A DNA stretch of 64,000 nucleotides from Sphingomonas faeni (GTDB lineage: Bacteria; Pseudomonadota; Alphaproteobacteria; Sphingomonadales; Sphingomonadaceae): NCBI RefSeq assembly GCF_023195535.1, contig NZ_JALPNF010000008.1:62001-126000 (forward strand). Direction: 5' to 3'. Shown piece after piece: positions 25,893 to 34,104 of the stretch; the stretch's first letter is position 1, and every line of letters starts with the position of its first letter. The notes beneath the pieces were generated by a model. It saw only the letters and a list, made by a program, of their open reading frames with translations. It was not told the DNA's origin and did not search any database. The position numbers and the translations under genes are program-made.

Positions 25893-25974
25893 GTCGCCCC
25901 AGCGAAAGCTGGGGTATCCCCGTTGGCTGGCGACGCGGCCGGCACCGTGAGGTCTCAGCTTTTGCTGGGATGAC
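25893..25974. repeat. 82-bp palindromic element, second of a pair
   Basis: Same length, core and left flank as 25721-25802, with a few base changes (a right-arm hairpin altered to TCTCAGCTTTTGCTGGGAT). The pair looks like a local duplication followed by drift. Confidence 0.85.
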
Positions 25975-26091
25975 GGCGATTGGGGCGGTCCCGATTCTCG
26001 TTCGGCTTTCGGCTAAGGAGTGCGCTTGGATAGCGGACCCATTCTTAAATGACGGAACGACAGGCCGCCCCCCCCCGCCCACGCTCCCGAC

Positions 26092-27198
26092 CTATTCCGT
26101 CAACCCGTGCAGCAACAGCAGCACGACAAACGCCAGCAGCACCGTGAACGCGAACGTCAGCAGCGCCACCGTACGCCACGCCGCCGATCGCTTCCGCAGC
26201 GCATACGCCCCGCGAAGCTGCGCGAACATGTGCACCGGCGGGACCGCCACCGCGGCGAGCCTCAGCGTTGCGTCGGGCACGCCGACCAGATGTCCGACGA
26301 TCAGCGCTATCGTCAGCAGCATCATGAACGCAATCGAGTAGGTCACGAAGATCGCGTGGTCGTACAGGTGATGCTTGCGCCGCCAAAGGAAGAGCAGCGC
26401 CAGGAACGGCACCGAAAGCAGGATCAGGCCCCAGCTGTATTTATACGCGCTGGTCTGCAGCTTGTAGATCATCAGGCCAGGATTTTCATTGGCCTTGGCG
26501 ATGCCGTGGTCGAGCCGCTCCCAGCCGGTCTTGAAGTCGCCCAGGTCGACGACCGGTCCGTGACTGCCGCCGCGCTTCATGTCCGTCGCGACGCCGAGCG
26601 CGCGGATCGTCGTGCGCAGCGCCGCCGCGCGTTGGTCGAGTTCGGCGATCGGTGGCCCGGAATACGCCTTATCGCGTGTCGCGGCGGACCTCTGCGCGTC
26701 GATGATGGCGAGTGCCGCGCGCGCCTTGTCGGCCTCACGGGCATAGTCGGACGTCGCACCCGGCCGTTCGTCGTTCACGATCGTATCCGCGAGTTCGCCG
26801 CCGACGGCGCCGATCGTCGCGAACATCAGGAAGACGGTGAACAGGAACAGTGCGAGCGGCGACACGAACCGCGCCCGCTCGCCGTTGACGTAGCGCCGCG
26901 TGAGCGTGCCGGGATGCAGGATCAACAGCGGCAACGTCCGCCAGATCTTGCCTTCGAAATGGAAGACCCCGTGCGCGATCTCGTGCCCGATCCCGCCAAG
27001 CGAACGGTGGACGTGCGCGGACTGCCCGCAGGCATGGCAGTGCTCGCCGAGCAACCGGGTTCCGCAATTGAGACAGAGCGCATCGTCCGGACCATGGCCG
27101 GCATGCGCACGGTGGGCGTTCCCCGCCTTGGGTTCGACCGCGCGTCCGACCAGGGCACCCGTGGCGATATCCGCCGCTGCTTCAATATCTCCGATCAT
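26092..27198 (-). CDS. DUF3667 domain membrane protein
   Basis: The 368-residue protein has a zinc-ribbon-like CLNCGTRLLGEHCHACGQ near residue 42-59, followed by a membrane region with about five hydrophobic segments (IWRTLPLLILHPGTLTRRYVNGERARFVSPLALFLF in two halves, then three more near the C-terminus). This is the DUF3667 architecture. A soluble helical stretch (about 145-225) sits between membrane segments. No function is established. It diverges from proA with 77 bp between the starts. Confidence 0.85.
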   Translation of the reverse strand: MIGDIEAAADIATGALVGRAVEPKAGNAHRAHAGHGPDDALCLNCGTRLLGEHCHACGQSAHVHRSLGGIGHEIAHGVFHFEGKIWRTLPLLILHPGTLTRRYVNGERARFVSPLALFLFTVFLMFATIGAVGGELADTIVNDERPGATSDYAREADKARAALAIIDAQRSAATRDKAYSGPPIAELDQRAAALRTTIRALGVATDMKRGGSHGPVVDLGDFKTGWERLDHGIAKANENPGLMIYKLQTSAYKYSWGLILLSVPFLALLFLWRRKHHLYDHAIFVTYSIAFMMLLTIALIVGHLVGVPDATLRLAAVAVPPVHMFAQLRGAYALRKRSAAWRTVALLTFAFTVLLAFVVLLLLHGLTE

Positions 27199-27275
27199 GG
27201 GCCCCCCTGTAATATCGGTAGCGTAACGAGTTCGCGGCGTTGGCGCGAGGGGCTTCGCATGCTAGCGCGCGGGCC

Positions 27276-28538
27276 ATGGCCGACGCAGAGAATCCGACCG
27301 AATTGATCGCCGAAATGGGCCGCCGTGCGCGCTCTGCCGCGCTGGTGCTGGCGTCGATGCCGTCTGCGCGGAAGGCTGCGGCGCTGGCGTCGGCGGCGGA
27401 GTCGATCCGGGCGGCATCGGCGGGAATCGTTGTGGCGAACGCGGAGGACATGACGCGTGCAGCGGACGCCGGGCTGTCGGGCGCGCTGCTGGATCGGTTG
27501 CGGCTGGACGAAGCGCGCGTTGCGGCAATGTCGGATGGGGTCGCGGCAGTCGCGGCACTCGCCGATCCGGTCGGGCAGGTGATCGACTCCAGCGAGCGTC
27601 CGAACGGTCTGAGGCTCTCGCGCGTCCGCGTGCCGATCGGCGTCATCGGCATCATCTACGAGAGCCGCCCTAACGTCACCGCGGACGCTGCGGCGCTGTG
27701 CGTGATGGCCGGCAACGCGGCGATCCTGCGCGGCGGGTCCGAAGCGGTGAAGAGTAACCGCGCGATCCATGCGGCGCTGGTCGAGGGCCTGAAGGCGGGC
27801 GGGGTGCCCGTCGATGCTGTGCAACTCGTGCCGACCACCGATCGTGCGGCCGTGGGTGCGATGCTGAAGGCGGACGGGGTGATCGATCTGATCATCCCCC
27901 GCGGCGGCAAGAGCCTGGTCGCACGCGTCCAGGCCGAAGCACGCGTTCCCGTCCTCGCGCATCTCGACGGCATCAATCACGTCTATGTCGATGCCTCCGC
28001 GGATCCGGCAATGGCAGCGGCGGTCGTGGTCGATGCGAAGATGCGTCGCACCGGCGTCTGCGGCTCGATGGAAACGCTGCTGATCGACCGGGATTACGCT
28101 GACGCACCGGCCCTGATCCGAGGTCTCGCGGCAACGGGTTGCGAGGTGCGCGGCGACGCGCGCGCGCGCATGCTCGTTCCGGAGATCGCCGCTGCCGACG
28201 CGGCCGACTGGGACACGGAATATCTCGACGCGATCGCCTCGGTCGCGATCGTCGACGGCTTGGACGCGGCAGTCGCGCATATCGCCCGGCACGGCTCGCA
28301 CCACACCGACGCGATCATCGCCGAGGATTCTGGCGTCGCCGAACGCTTCCTGACCGCGGTCGACAGTGCGATCGTCCTCTGGAACGCCTCCACGCAGTTC
28401 GCCGACGGCGGCGAATTCGGCCTCGGCGCCGAGATCGGCATCGCCACCGGCCGCCTCCATGCCCGCGGCCCGGTCGCGCTCGAAGGCCTCACCACCTACA
28501 AATGGATCGGCCGCGGCACCGGCCAGGTGCGCGGTTGA
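27276..28538 (+). CDS. proA: Gamma-glutamyl phosphate reductase
   Basis: ProA makes glutamate-5-semialdehyde from gamma-glutamyl phosphate in proline synthesis, using NADPH. The protein has [34 protein letters not shown] and the catalytic Cys262 in [12 protein letters not shown]. The ATG at 27276 gives 420 residues and a normal start; the upstream ATG at 27240 adds 12 unsupported residues. No proB is in the window. A toxin-antitoxin pair and nadD follow on the same strand with 31 bp before the antitoxin. Confidence 0.96.
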   Translation: MADAENPTELIAEMGRRARSAALVLASMPSARKAAALASAAESIRAASAGIVVANAEDMTRAADAGLSGALLDRLRLDEARVAAMSDGVAAVAALADPVGQVIDSSERPNGLRLSRVRVPIGVIGIIYESRPNVTADAAALCVMAGNAAILRGGSEAVKSNRAIHAALVEGLKAGGVPVDAVQLVPTTDRAAVGAMLKADGVIDLIIPRGGKSLVARVQAEARVPVLAHLDGINHVYVDASADPAMAAAVVVDAKMRRTGVCGSMETLLIDRDYADAPALIRGLAATGCEVRGDARARMLVPEIAAADAADWDTEYLDAIASVAIVDGLDAAVAHIARHGSHHTDAIIAEDSGVAERFLTAVDSAIVLWNASTQFADGGEFGLGAEIGIATGRLHARGPVALEGLTTYKWIGRGTGQVRG

Positions 28539-28569
28539 TGCTCTGGGCCGATAGGCGTACCTTAAGCGT

Positions 28570-28824
28570 ATGAATGCGTCCGTCTCGATCACGACTCCAC
28601 TCGATCCCGCGACCTTCGCGATGGTCGAGGAACTTGCGCGGTATCGGGGGATCACCGGCGAGGAGTTCGCCGCAGAGGCGATTCGAGAGGCGGCCGAGCA
28701 TCATGCAGGGATGCGCGCCTTCATCCAGGAGGGGATCGACTCCGCTGATCGTGGTGAACTGATCAGCCAAGAAGAGATGGAAATCTGGTTCGAAGAGCGC
28801 GTGGCTGCTCGTCGGCGAGGATGA
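28570..28824 (+). CDS. Antitoxin of a ParDE/RelBE-like pair
   Basis: This 84-residue acidic protein has a short N-terminal strand (SVSITTPLD) followed by two helices, consistent with a ribbon-helix-helix dimer, then an extended acidic helix ending IDSADRGELISQEEMEIWFEERVAARRRG in two halves. This is the layout of ParD/CopG-type antitoxins, whose C-terminal tail wraps the toxin. It overlaps the following toxin by ATGA. Such proteins usually repress their own promoter; the 31-bp proA-antitoxin gap is the only place for one here. Confidence 0.8.
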   Translation: MNASVSITTPLDPATFAMVEELARYRGITGEEFAAEAIREAAEHHAGMRAFIQEGIDSADRGELISQEEMEIWFEERVAARRRG

Positions 28825-29105
28825 GCCGCGCAACCTGGGCTCCTCTCGCGCAGATCGACCTCGCACGGATCGATGACTTCAATGCTCGACGCGATCTCGA
28901 CTATGCCGACCTGGTGGGCCGCGCTGCGATCGCGGCAGGTAATTTCCTCGCCGATTTTCCCGCGGCAGGTCCGATCGTCGACCGCAACGAACGGAAATGG
29001 CGTGTGCCCGATACCGACTATGTGTTGATCTACCGCATCGTTCCGCACGGCGTCGAAATCCTCCGAGTTTATCATGGTCGTGAGAACTGGCGTAAACAGT
29101 CATGA
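28821..29105 (+). CDS. Toxin of the ParE/RelE superfamily
   Basis: This 94-residue protein has the ParE/RelE fold pattern: a first helix with APLAQIDLARIDDFNARRDLDYA, a middle helix AAIAAGNFLADFPAAG, then strands with KWRVPDTDYVLIYRIVPHGVEILRVYHGRENW in two halves, and a terminal basic His-Gly-Arg segment typical of ParE-like toxins. Whether it targets gyrase (ParE) or mRNA (RelE) cannot be told from sequence. It is embedded between proA and nadD, with ATGA overlaps on both sides. Confidence 0.85.
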   Translation: MSRATWAPLAQIDLARIDDFNARRDLDYADLVGRAAIAAGNFLADFPAAGPIVDRNERKWRVPDTDYVLIYRIVPHGVEILRVYHGRENWRKQS

Positions 29106-29716
29106 CCCACGTCGGCATACTCGGCGGGTCGTTCAATCCGGCGCATCGCGGCCATCGCGGGATCACGCTTGCGGCGATCGATGCGCTCGCGCTCGACGAG
29201 GCGTGGTGGCTGGTGTCCCCCGGCAACCCACTCAAGGACGCCGCCAACGACATGGCGCCGCTTCCCGCACGCCTCGCGTCTGCACGGCGCATGGCCCGCC
29301 GTGCCCCAATCCGCGCTACCGACATCGAGGCCCGACTCCATACCCGCTACACGCTCGACACGATCCGCAAGCTCAAGCGCCGCTACCCCAAGATCCGGTT
29401 CATCTGGCTGATGGGCGCGGACAATCTTGCCGACTTCCACCGCTGGAAGAACTGGCGCCAGATCGCCCGCGAGGTTCCGATTGCGGTAATCGCGCGGCCG
29501 GGATATGACGGGCGCGCCCTCGCGGCCCCCGCGATGGGTTGGCTGCGGCGCTTCCAACGGCGCACAGACCATGCGAAGAGCTGGACGACGTGGAGATTGC
29601 CGGCCCTTGTGCTGTTGCGCTTCCGACCCGACCCGACCTCCGCAACCGGCCTGCGTGCCAAAAATCCCGACTGGGTTCAGCATGTTGCTGGTCCGGTAGT
29701 CTTACCCAGGAGCTGA
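29102..29716 (+). CDS. nadD: Nicotinate-nucleotide adenylyltransferase
   Basis: NadD converts nicotinate mononucleotide to its adenine dinucleotide, an essential step of NAD synthesis. The 204-residue protein has the nucleotidyl transferase motifs GGSFNPAHRGH (residues 8-18) and, further on, the W-rich FIWLMGADNLADFHRWKNWRQI segment. The family's C-terminal I(S)SS(x)IR motif is not intact: the tail reads FRPDPTSATGLRAKNPDW, which retains TSATGLRAK as its counterpart. Its ATG overlaps the toxin stop (ATGA), so translation is coupled to the toxin-antitoxin pair. Confidence 0.93.
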   Translation: MTHVGILGGSFNPAHRGHRGITLAAIDALALDEAWWLVSPGNPLKDAANDMAPLPARLASARRMARRAPIRATDIEARLHTRYTLDTIRKLKRRYPKIRFIWLMGADNLADFHRWKNWRQIAREVPIAVIARPGYDGRALAAPAMGWLRRFQRRTDHAKSWTTWRLPALVLLRFRPDPTSATGLRAKNPDWVQHVAGPVVLPRS

Positions 29717-29717
29717 C

Positions 29718-30119
29718 TTGGCCACTTCCCCTACTGCCCCTCGCGCGACCGACCCCGAAGAGGTTGAGGCGCTGCATCGCCTGATCCTCGCGTCGCTCGA
29801 CGACGACCAGGCGGTCGAGACCATCTCGATCCCGCTCGCGGGTAAGACCAGCATCGCCGATTACATGGTGATCGCCAGCGGTCGTTCGACCCGCCAGGTC
29901 GCCTCGATGGCGCAGAAGCTGGCCGAGCGGATCAAGGCCGAGTTCAAGCGTCCGGTGAAGATCGAGGGGCTCCCCACGGCTGACTGGGTGCTGATCGACG
30001 CGACCGACGTCATCGTCCACCTGTTCCGTCCCGAGGTCCGCAGCTTCTACAATCTGGAGCGGATGTGGGCGTTCGGCGACGCGCCGGCGCCGCCGCCGGT
30101 GCCGACCTTCACCGACTAA
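29718..30119 (+). CDS. rsfS: Ribosome silencing factor RsfS
   Basis: RsfS binds L14 on the large subunit and blocks subunit joining under starvation. The 133-residue protein has the family core TSIADYMVIASGRSTRQVASMA and the ADWVLIDATDVIVHLFRPEVRSFYNLERMW end segment. The start is a TTG at 29718, preceded by AGGAG 4 bp upstream and within 2 bp of the nadD stop; no ATG lies before the conserved region. The nadD-rsfS-rlmH order is typical of proteobacteria. Confidence 0.95.
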   Translation: MATSPTAPRATDPEEVEALHRLILASLDDDQAVETISIPLAGKTSIADYMVIASGRSTRQVASMAQKLAERIKAEFKRPVKIEGLPTADWVLIDATDVIVHLFRPEVRSFYNLERMWAFGDAPAPPPVPTFTD

Positions 30120-30151
30120 GACTAAGCGCGGAGGCGGCCTGAAAGCGGATC

Positions 30152-30574
30152 ATGCTGCTCCACATCGTCGCCCGCGGTCGGATCGGGCGCTCGCCTGAGG
30201 CCGACCTCGTCGACCGCTATCTGAAGCGGATCGTCTGGCCGACCAAGGTCAGCGAGCTGCCTGACATCGGCGGCAAGATCCCGCTGGTCGGCGAGCAGAC
30301 CAAACGCATCCTGCTCGACGAGAAGGGCGAGACGCTGTCGTCGACGCAGTTCGCGCAGAAGCTCGAACGTTGGCGCGACGACGGTGTGCGCGAGGCACGT
30401 TTCATGATCGGGGCTGCAGACGGCTTCGACGACGCGGCGCGCGACGAGGCGGACCTGCTCTTCTCGTTCGGCCGCGCGACGTGGCCGCATCTGCTCGCGC
30501 GCGCGATGCTGGCCGAGCAGCTCTTCCGCGCGACTAGCATCCTTGCCAATCACCCCTATCACCGCGAAGGGTGA
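30152..30574 (+). CDS. rlmH: 23S rRNA (pseudouridine1915-N3)-methyltransferase RlmH
   Basis: RlmH is a small SPOUT-fold methyltransferase that modifies helix 69 of 23S rRNA on the 70S ribosome. The 140 residues contain the SAM-knot features FMIGAADGFDD and LLFSFGRATWPHLLARAMLAEQLFRA and end HPYHREG, all conserved in the family. It follows rsfS by 32 bp. Confidence 0.95.
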   Translation: MLLHIVARGRIGRSPEADLVDRYLKRIVWPTKVSELPDIGGKIPLVGEQTKRILLDEKGETLSSTQFAQKLERWRDDGVREARFMIGAADGFDDAARDEADLLFSFGRATWPHLLARAMLAEQLFRATSILANHPYHREG

Positions 30575-30577
30575 TGC

Positions 30578-31750
30578 ATGAGGGCAGGGGGCGTCTTGGC
30601 GATCGCGGCGCTGTTCGCGGCGGCGGGCGTAACCGCGCAGACCGACGTGCCCGAGCTGGCTACCGAGCAGCAACGTCTGGTCGCGGCGAAACGCGACGCC
30701 GCGATCGCTGCCGCGCGTGCCGCTAAACTTGCCGCCGCGGCCACCCAGGAACGCAATGCCGCCGACAAGGCGCGCCGCGAGGAGCAGGCGCTCGCCGCCC
30801 GCGTGACTGCTGCCGAAGCGAACCTCGTTACGGCCAGCGCGCGCGTGACGTTGGTCGAGCGCTTGCTAACCGATCAACGCGCGAAGCTCGGCCGCGCGCA
30901 AGCGCCTGTCGCACGCCTGCTCGCCGCGCTGGAATCGCTCGCCCGCCGTCCGACGATCGTCGCGGTTGCGCAGCCGGGATCGGTCGACGACCTCGTCCAT
31001 GTCCGCGCGGTGCTGGGCAGCGCGCTCCCCGTCGTCCGTCAGCGTACTGAGGCGGTCCGCACCGAACTGGCCGAGACCCGCCGCCTGCAGGCGAGCGCGA
31101 CACTCGCAGCCAAGGCGCTGTCGGACAGCCGCGCGCGTCTGGAGAACGACCGCGTCGCGCTGGCCAACCTCGAGGCACGTCATCGCCAACGTAGCCGGGC
31201 GCTCGGCCGAGGGGCGCTCAGCGAGTCCGACCGCGCGCTGGCGCTCGGCGAACGCGCGCGCGATCTGGTCGACGGCATGGCCGCCACTACCAACGCCAAG
31301 GCGACCGCCGCCGCCCTGATCGCGCTCGCCGGCCCGATCCCCCGTCCGATCGCGCCCGGCACCATACCGCCGCCACCGCCCCGCGGCGTGTACCGCATCC
31401 CGGTAGCGGGCAGGCTCGTCACCGGCTTCGACGAGGTTTCGGACTCCGGCGTCCGGTCACGCGGCCTGACCTTCGCCACCGCCCCCCGCGCGCGCGTCGT
31501 CGCCCCCGCCGCAGGGATGGTCCGCTACGCCCGCCGCTTCCGCGATTACGGCGTCATCGTTATCATCGACCACGCCGATGGCTGGACCAGCCTCGTCACG
31601 GGACTCGCCGCAACGTCGGCAAAGCCCGGCGACCGCATCGCGATGGGCGCGCTGATCGGCACCGCGCCCGGTGAAGATCCGCGCATCACCGTCGAACTCC
31701 GCCGCCGGGGTCGGCCGGTTGACGTCGCTTCGTTGATAGGATCGCGCTGA
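30578..31750 (+). CDS. EnvC-like murein hydrolase activator (degenerate M23/LytM)
   Basis: The 390-residue secreted protein has a signal peptide (MRAGGVLAIAALFAAAGVTAQ), long Ala/Arg/Glu-rich coiled coils (about 25-235) and a C-terminal LytM/M23 domain from about residue 260. Typical M23 zinc ligands (HxxxD and HxH) are missing: the region reads GLTFATAPRARVVAPAAGMV and, later, DHADGWTSLVTGL, with no metal set. This matches EnvC, which activates amidases instead of cutting peptidoglycan. It starts 3 bp after rlmH and is probably co-transcribed. Confidence 0.87.
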   Translation: MRAGGVLAIAALFAAAGVTAQTDVPELATEQQRLVAAKRDAAIAAARAAKLAAAATQERNAADKARREEQALAARVTAAEANLVTASARVTLVERLLTDQRAKLGRAQAPVARLLAALESLARRPTIVAVAQPGSVDDLVHVRAVLGSALPVVRQRTEAVRTELAETRRLQASATLAAKALSDSRARLENDRVALANLEARHRQRSRALGRGALSESDRALALGERARDLVDGMAATTNAKATAAALIALAGPIPRPIAPGTIPPPPPRGVYRIPVAGRLVTGFDEVSDSGVRSRGLTFATAPRARVVAPAAGMVRYARRFRDYGVIVIIDHADGWTSLVTGLAATSAKPGDRIAMGALIGTAPGEDPRITVELRRRGRPVDVASLIGSR

Positions 31751-31805
31751 TCGGCTCAGCCGGTCGACGCCTGACTTTGTGGTCGAAACTCGCCAAGACC
31801 ACCCC

Positions 31806-31898
31806 GTCACCCCGGACTGGTTCCGGGGCCTACCGTTCCGCGAACCCAATTCTATCGAGCGTGCGGAACCGTGGATGCCGGAACGAGCCCGGCATGAC
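31806..31898. repeat. 93-bp composite palindromic element, chimeric halves
   Basis: GTCACCCCGGACTGGTTCCG on the left and GCCGGAACGAGCCCGGCATG on the right, with the same inner CCGTTCCGC / GCGGAACCG arms as 5125-5217. Outer ends GTCA and TGAC. Confidence 0.75.
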
Positions 31899-31948
31899 GG
31901 AGCGTGGTGGAAGAGACTTGCCGCCGAAACCTGATGGACGCCGCATTT

Positions 31949-32076
31949 CGATCCTCCCCCGAAAGGGGGAGGTGTCGCCGAAGGCGACGGAGGGGGAGGA
32001 CACGGAACAGAGGTTTCCCTTACCTCCCCCTCCGTCTGGCAGCCGCCAGCCACCTCCCCCTGGCGGGGGAGGATCG
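31949..32076. repeat. Composite palindromic element, CCTCCCCC family
   Basis: CGATCCTCCCCCGAAAGGGG on the left and CTCCCCCTGGCGGGGGAGGA on the right, with inner GGTGTCGCCGAAGGCGACGG hairpin. Third copy of the family at 9863 and 14988. Confidence 0.85.
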
Positions 32077-32206
32077 AAAGCGCCTCCAGTCAGCCCCCGT
32101 TAACCCCCATCAGTCTTCACTCCGCGCGCGCGTTGCCGCCACCACGTCATTACGCTACGCCGTCACGACTGTACGACACGTCACTTCTCAGGTTGCAGGA
32201 CCATCG

Positions 32207-33601
32207 ATGCCCCGTCCTATTCGTGCTCCTATGCTTACCGCGACGGCGATCGTCGGCGCGCTGACGCTGATCCCGCTCGCCACCTCGGCGATGGCGGCGG
32301 TCGACACCGACACCTATCGCGAGTTCGACCAGTTCCTCGACGTGTTCAATCGCGTGAAGGCGGAATATGTCGACAAGGTCGATGACAAGACGCTGATCAA
32401 GGGCGCGATCCAGGGCATGCTCGCCAGCCTCGATCCGCACAGCTCGTACGTCGACGCGCTCGACTACGAAAACCTGCGGATCATGACCGAGGGTAATTAC
32501 GGCGGCCTAGGCCTGACGGTCCAGATGGAGGACGGCGCGATCAAGGTCGTCTCCCCGCAGGAGGACTCCCCCGCCGCTCGCGCCGGCGTCAAATCCGGCG
32601 ACTACATCACGCATATCGACGGCAAGCTGATCTACGGCGATTCGCTCGACGAGGCGGTCGGCAAGATGCGCGGCAAGCCCGGCAGCAAGATCACATTGGG
32701 CCTCGTACGCCCAGGCCGCGACAAGCCGCTCGACGTGACGATGATGCGCGAGATCATCGTCCAGAAGCCGGTGAAATGGGAAGTCCGCGGCGATGTCGGC
32801 TATATCAACATCAACACGTTCAGCGAAAGCACCGGTGCCGATACGCGCGCGGCGATCATGGCGATCGACAAGTCGCTCGGCCACCGTCCGCTCGGCTATG
32901 TCGTCGACCTGCGCGAGAATGGCGGCGGCTTGCTCACGCAGGCGATCGAGGTCAGCGACGCCTTCCTCGATCATGGCGAGATCGTCTCGCAGCGCGGCCG
33001 AGAGAAGACCGACATCGAGCGTTATTACGCAAAACCCGGCGACGACGCGCACGGCCTGCCGGTCGTGGTCCTGACCGATCCCGGCACCGCGTCCGCGTCC
33101 GAGATCGTCGCCGGGGCACTCCAGGATCATCACCGCGCGCTGATCATGGGTGACCGCAGCTTCGGCAAGGGCTCGGTCCAGACCGTACTTCCGCTCGGCC
33201 CCCAAACCGCGCTTCGCCTGACCACGGCGCGCTACTTCACGCCGTCCGGCCGATCGGTGCAGGAGGGCGGGATCGAACCCGACATCAAGGTGCCGCAGCT
33301 CACCGATCCCGATTACAAGTCGCGTCCGGTGTTCCGCGAGGCCGACCTGCGCAAGCACCTGATCAACGAGGTGAAGGCCGACAACGCGGTGCTCGAGGAG
33401 GATACCAAGACGGATCCGCGCTTCTCGCAGACGCCCGACCAGTTGAAGAAGCAGGGTATCGACGACTTCCAGCTCTATTATGCGCTGAAGACCGTCGCGC
33501 GCCTCGGTGGCCCGGTGCAGGTTGCCGCGGCGACCAAGCCGCGCCCGATGAAGCCCGATCCTACCGCCGCCGCCGATGCAACCAAGGCGCCCAACAAGTG
33601 A
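32207..33601 (+). CDS. ctpA: C-terminal processing protease CtpA (S41)
   Basis: CtpA is a periplasmic serine protease that trims C-termini and helps control cell-wall hydrolases. The 464-residue protein has a signal peptide, a helical N-terminal segment, a PDZ domain (GGLGLTVQMEDGAIKVVSPQ... and PAARAGVKSGDYI) and the S41 catalytic Ser-Lys pair in GTASASEIVAGAL and GDRSFGKGSVQ. The ATG at 32207 starts the signal peptide; the frame is open further upstream only through a palindromic element. Its stop overlaps dsbB by GTGA. Confidence 0.94.
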   Translation: MPRPIRAPMLTATAIVGALTLIPLATSAMAAVDTDTYREFDQFLDVFNRVKAEYVDKVDDKTLIKGAIQGMLASLDPHSSYVDALDYENLRIMTEGNYGGLGLTVQMEDGAIKVVSPQEDSPAARAGVKSGDYITHIDGKLIYGDSLDEAVGKMRGKPGSKITLGLVRPGRDKPLDVTMMREIIVQKPVKWEVRGDVGYININTFSESTGADTRAAIMAIDKSLGHRPLGYVVDLRENGGGLLTQAIEVSDAFLDHGEIVSQRGREKTDIERYYAKPGDDAHGLPVVVLTDPGTASASEIVAGALQDHHRALIMGDRSFGKGSVQTVLPLGPQTALRLTTARYFTPSGRSVQEGGIEPDIKVPQLTDPDYKSRPVFREADLRKHLINEVKADNAVLEEDTKTDPRFSQTPDQLKKQGIDDFQLYYALKTVARLGGPVQVAAATKPRPMKPDPTAAADATKAPNK

Positions 33602-34104
33602 GTGTGCGTCGCGGGCTCGGCATGACCAAGAACGAAGAGATCGCGCGCGCCATCGCGCTGCTGCTGCCGGCGTTCCTGCTCCTCGGCGCGCTCGGTTCGC
33701 AATATCTCGGCGGGCTGTACCCGTGCGAGATGTGCCACTGGCAACGCTGGCCACATTATTCCGCGGTGTTGATCGCCGGCGCCACGTTCTTCGTGCCCGG
33801 CCGTTCGTTGCGCGCATCGCTGGTTATCATCGCCGGGCTGCTGATCGGGCTCAGCGGGCTGATCGGCGTCGCGCATGCCGGTGTCGAATATCATTGGTGG
33901 AACGGCTTCACCGCCTGCACCACGACCGTCTCGATGGCCGGCACCACGGCCGCCGAACGGCTCGCGGCGATCATGAACGCGCCGATGGTGCGTTGCGATT
34001 CAGCGCAGTGGAAACTGTTCGGCATTTCGCTCGCCGGTTTCAACGCCATCTTTTCTCTGGCGGGTGCGATCACCATATTCGCTCTCATGAGGAAGACGAG
34101 ATGA
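33598..34104 (+). CDS. dsbB: Disulfide bond formation protein B
   Basis: DsbB reoxidises DsbA and passes electrons to quinone. The 168-residue membrane protein has four hydrophobic segments and two Cys pairs: C43-C46 in YPCEMCHWQR and C107/C133 in the second periplasmic loop. The GTG at 33598 overlaps the ctpA stop (GTGA); an ATG at 33622 is a possible alternative. Its stop overlaps coq7, which makes a quinone intermediate, the class of molecule DsbB needs. Three DsbA-like genes lie elsewhere in the window. Confidence 0.9.
   Translation: MSVRRGLGMTKNEEIARAIALLLPAFLLLGALGSQYLGGLYPCEMCHWQRWPHYSAVLIAGATFFVPGRSLRASLVIIAGLLIGLSGLIGVAHAGVEYHWWNGFTACTTTVSMAGTTAAERLAAIMNAPMVRCDSAQWKLFGISLAGFNAIFSLAGAITIFALMRKTR

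Larger units (their letters stand above)
25496..26091. other. 596-bp repeat-filled gap without genes
   Basis: The gap between two convergent genes holds the 18-bp tandem array, two 82-bp palindromic elements, a run of 12 G (25803-25814) and a run of 9 C (26068-26076). Open frames crossing it are made of repeat translations and are not credible genes. Confidence 0.8.
31751..32206. other. 456-bp gap with two palindromic elements before ctpA
   Basis: It holds elements at 31806 and 31949 and then 130 bp of unremarkable sequence up to the ctpA start. The reading frame that continues into ctpA is open through the second element, so an automatic caller could place the start too far upstream. Confidence 0.7.

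Noticed and set aside
9863..32076. Palindromic elements taken as transposon ends or as simple terminators
   Set aside because: No transposase or RAYT gene is in the window, no target-site duplications were evident, and most copies lack a T-run, so they are listed as repeats of unknown function.
31904..32206. Upstream extension of the ctpA reading frame
   Set aside because: The extension translates a palindromic element and leaves the signal peptide internal; ATG 32207 is the start.
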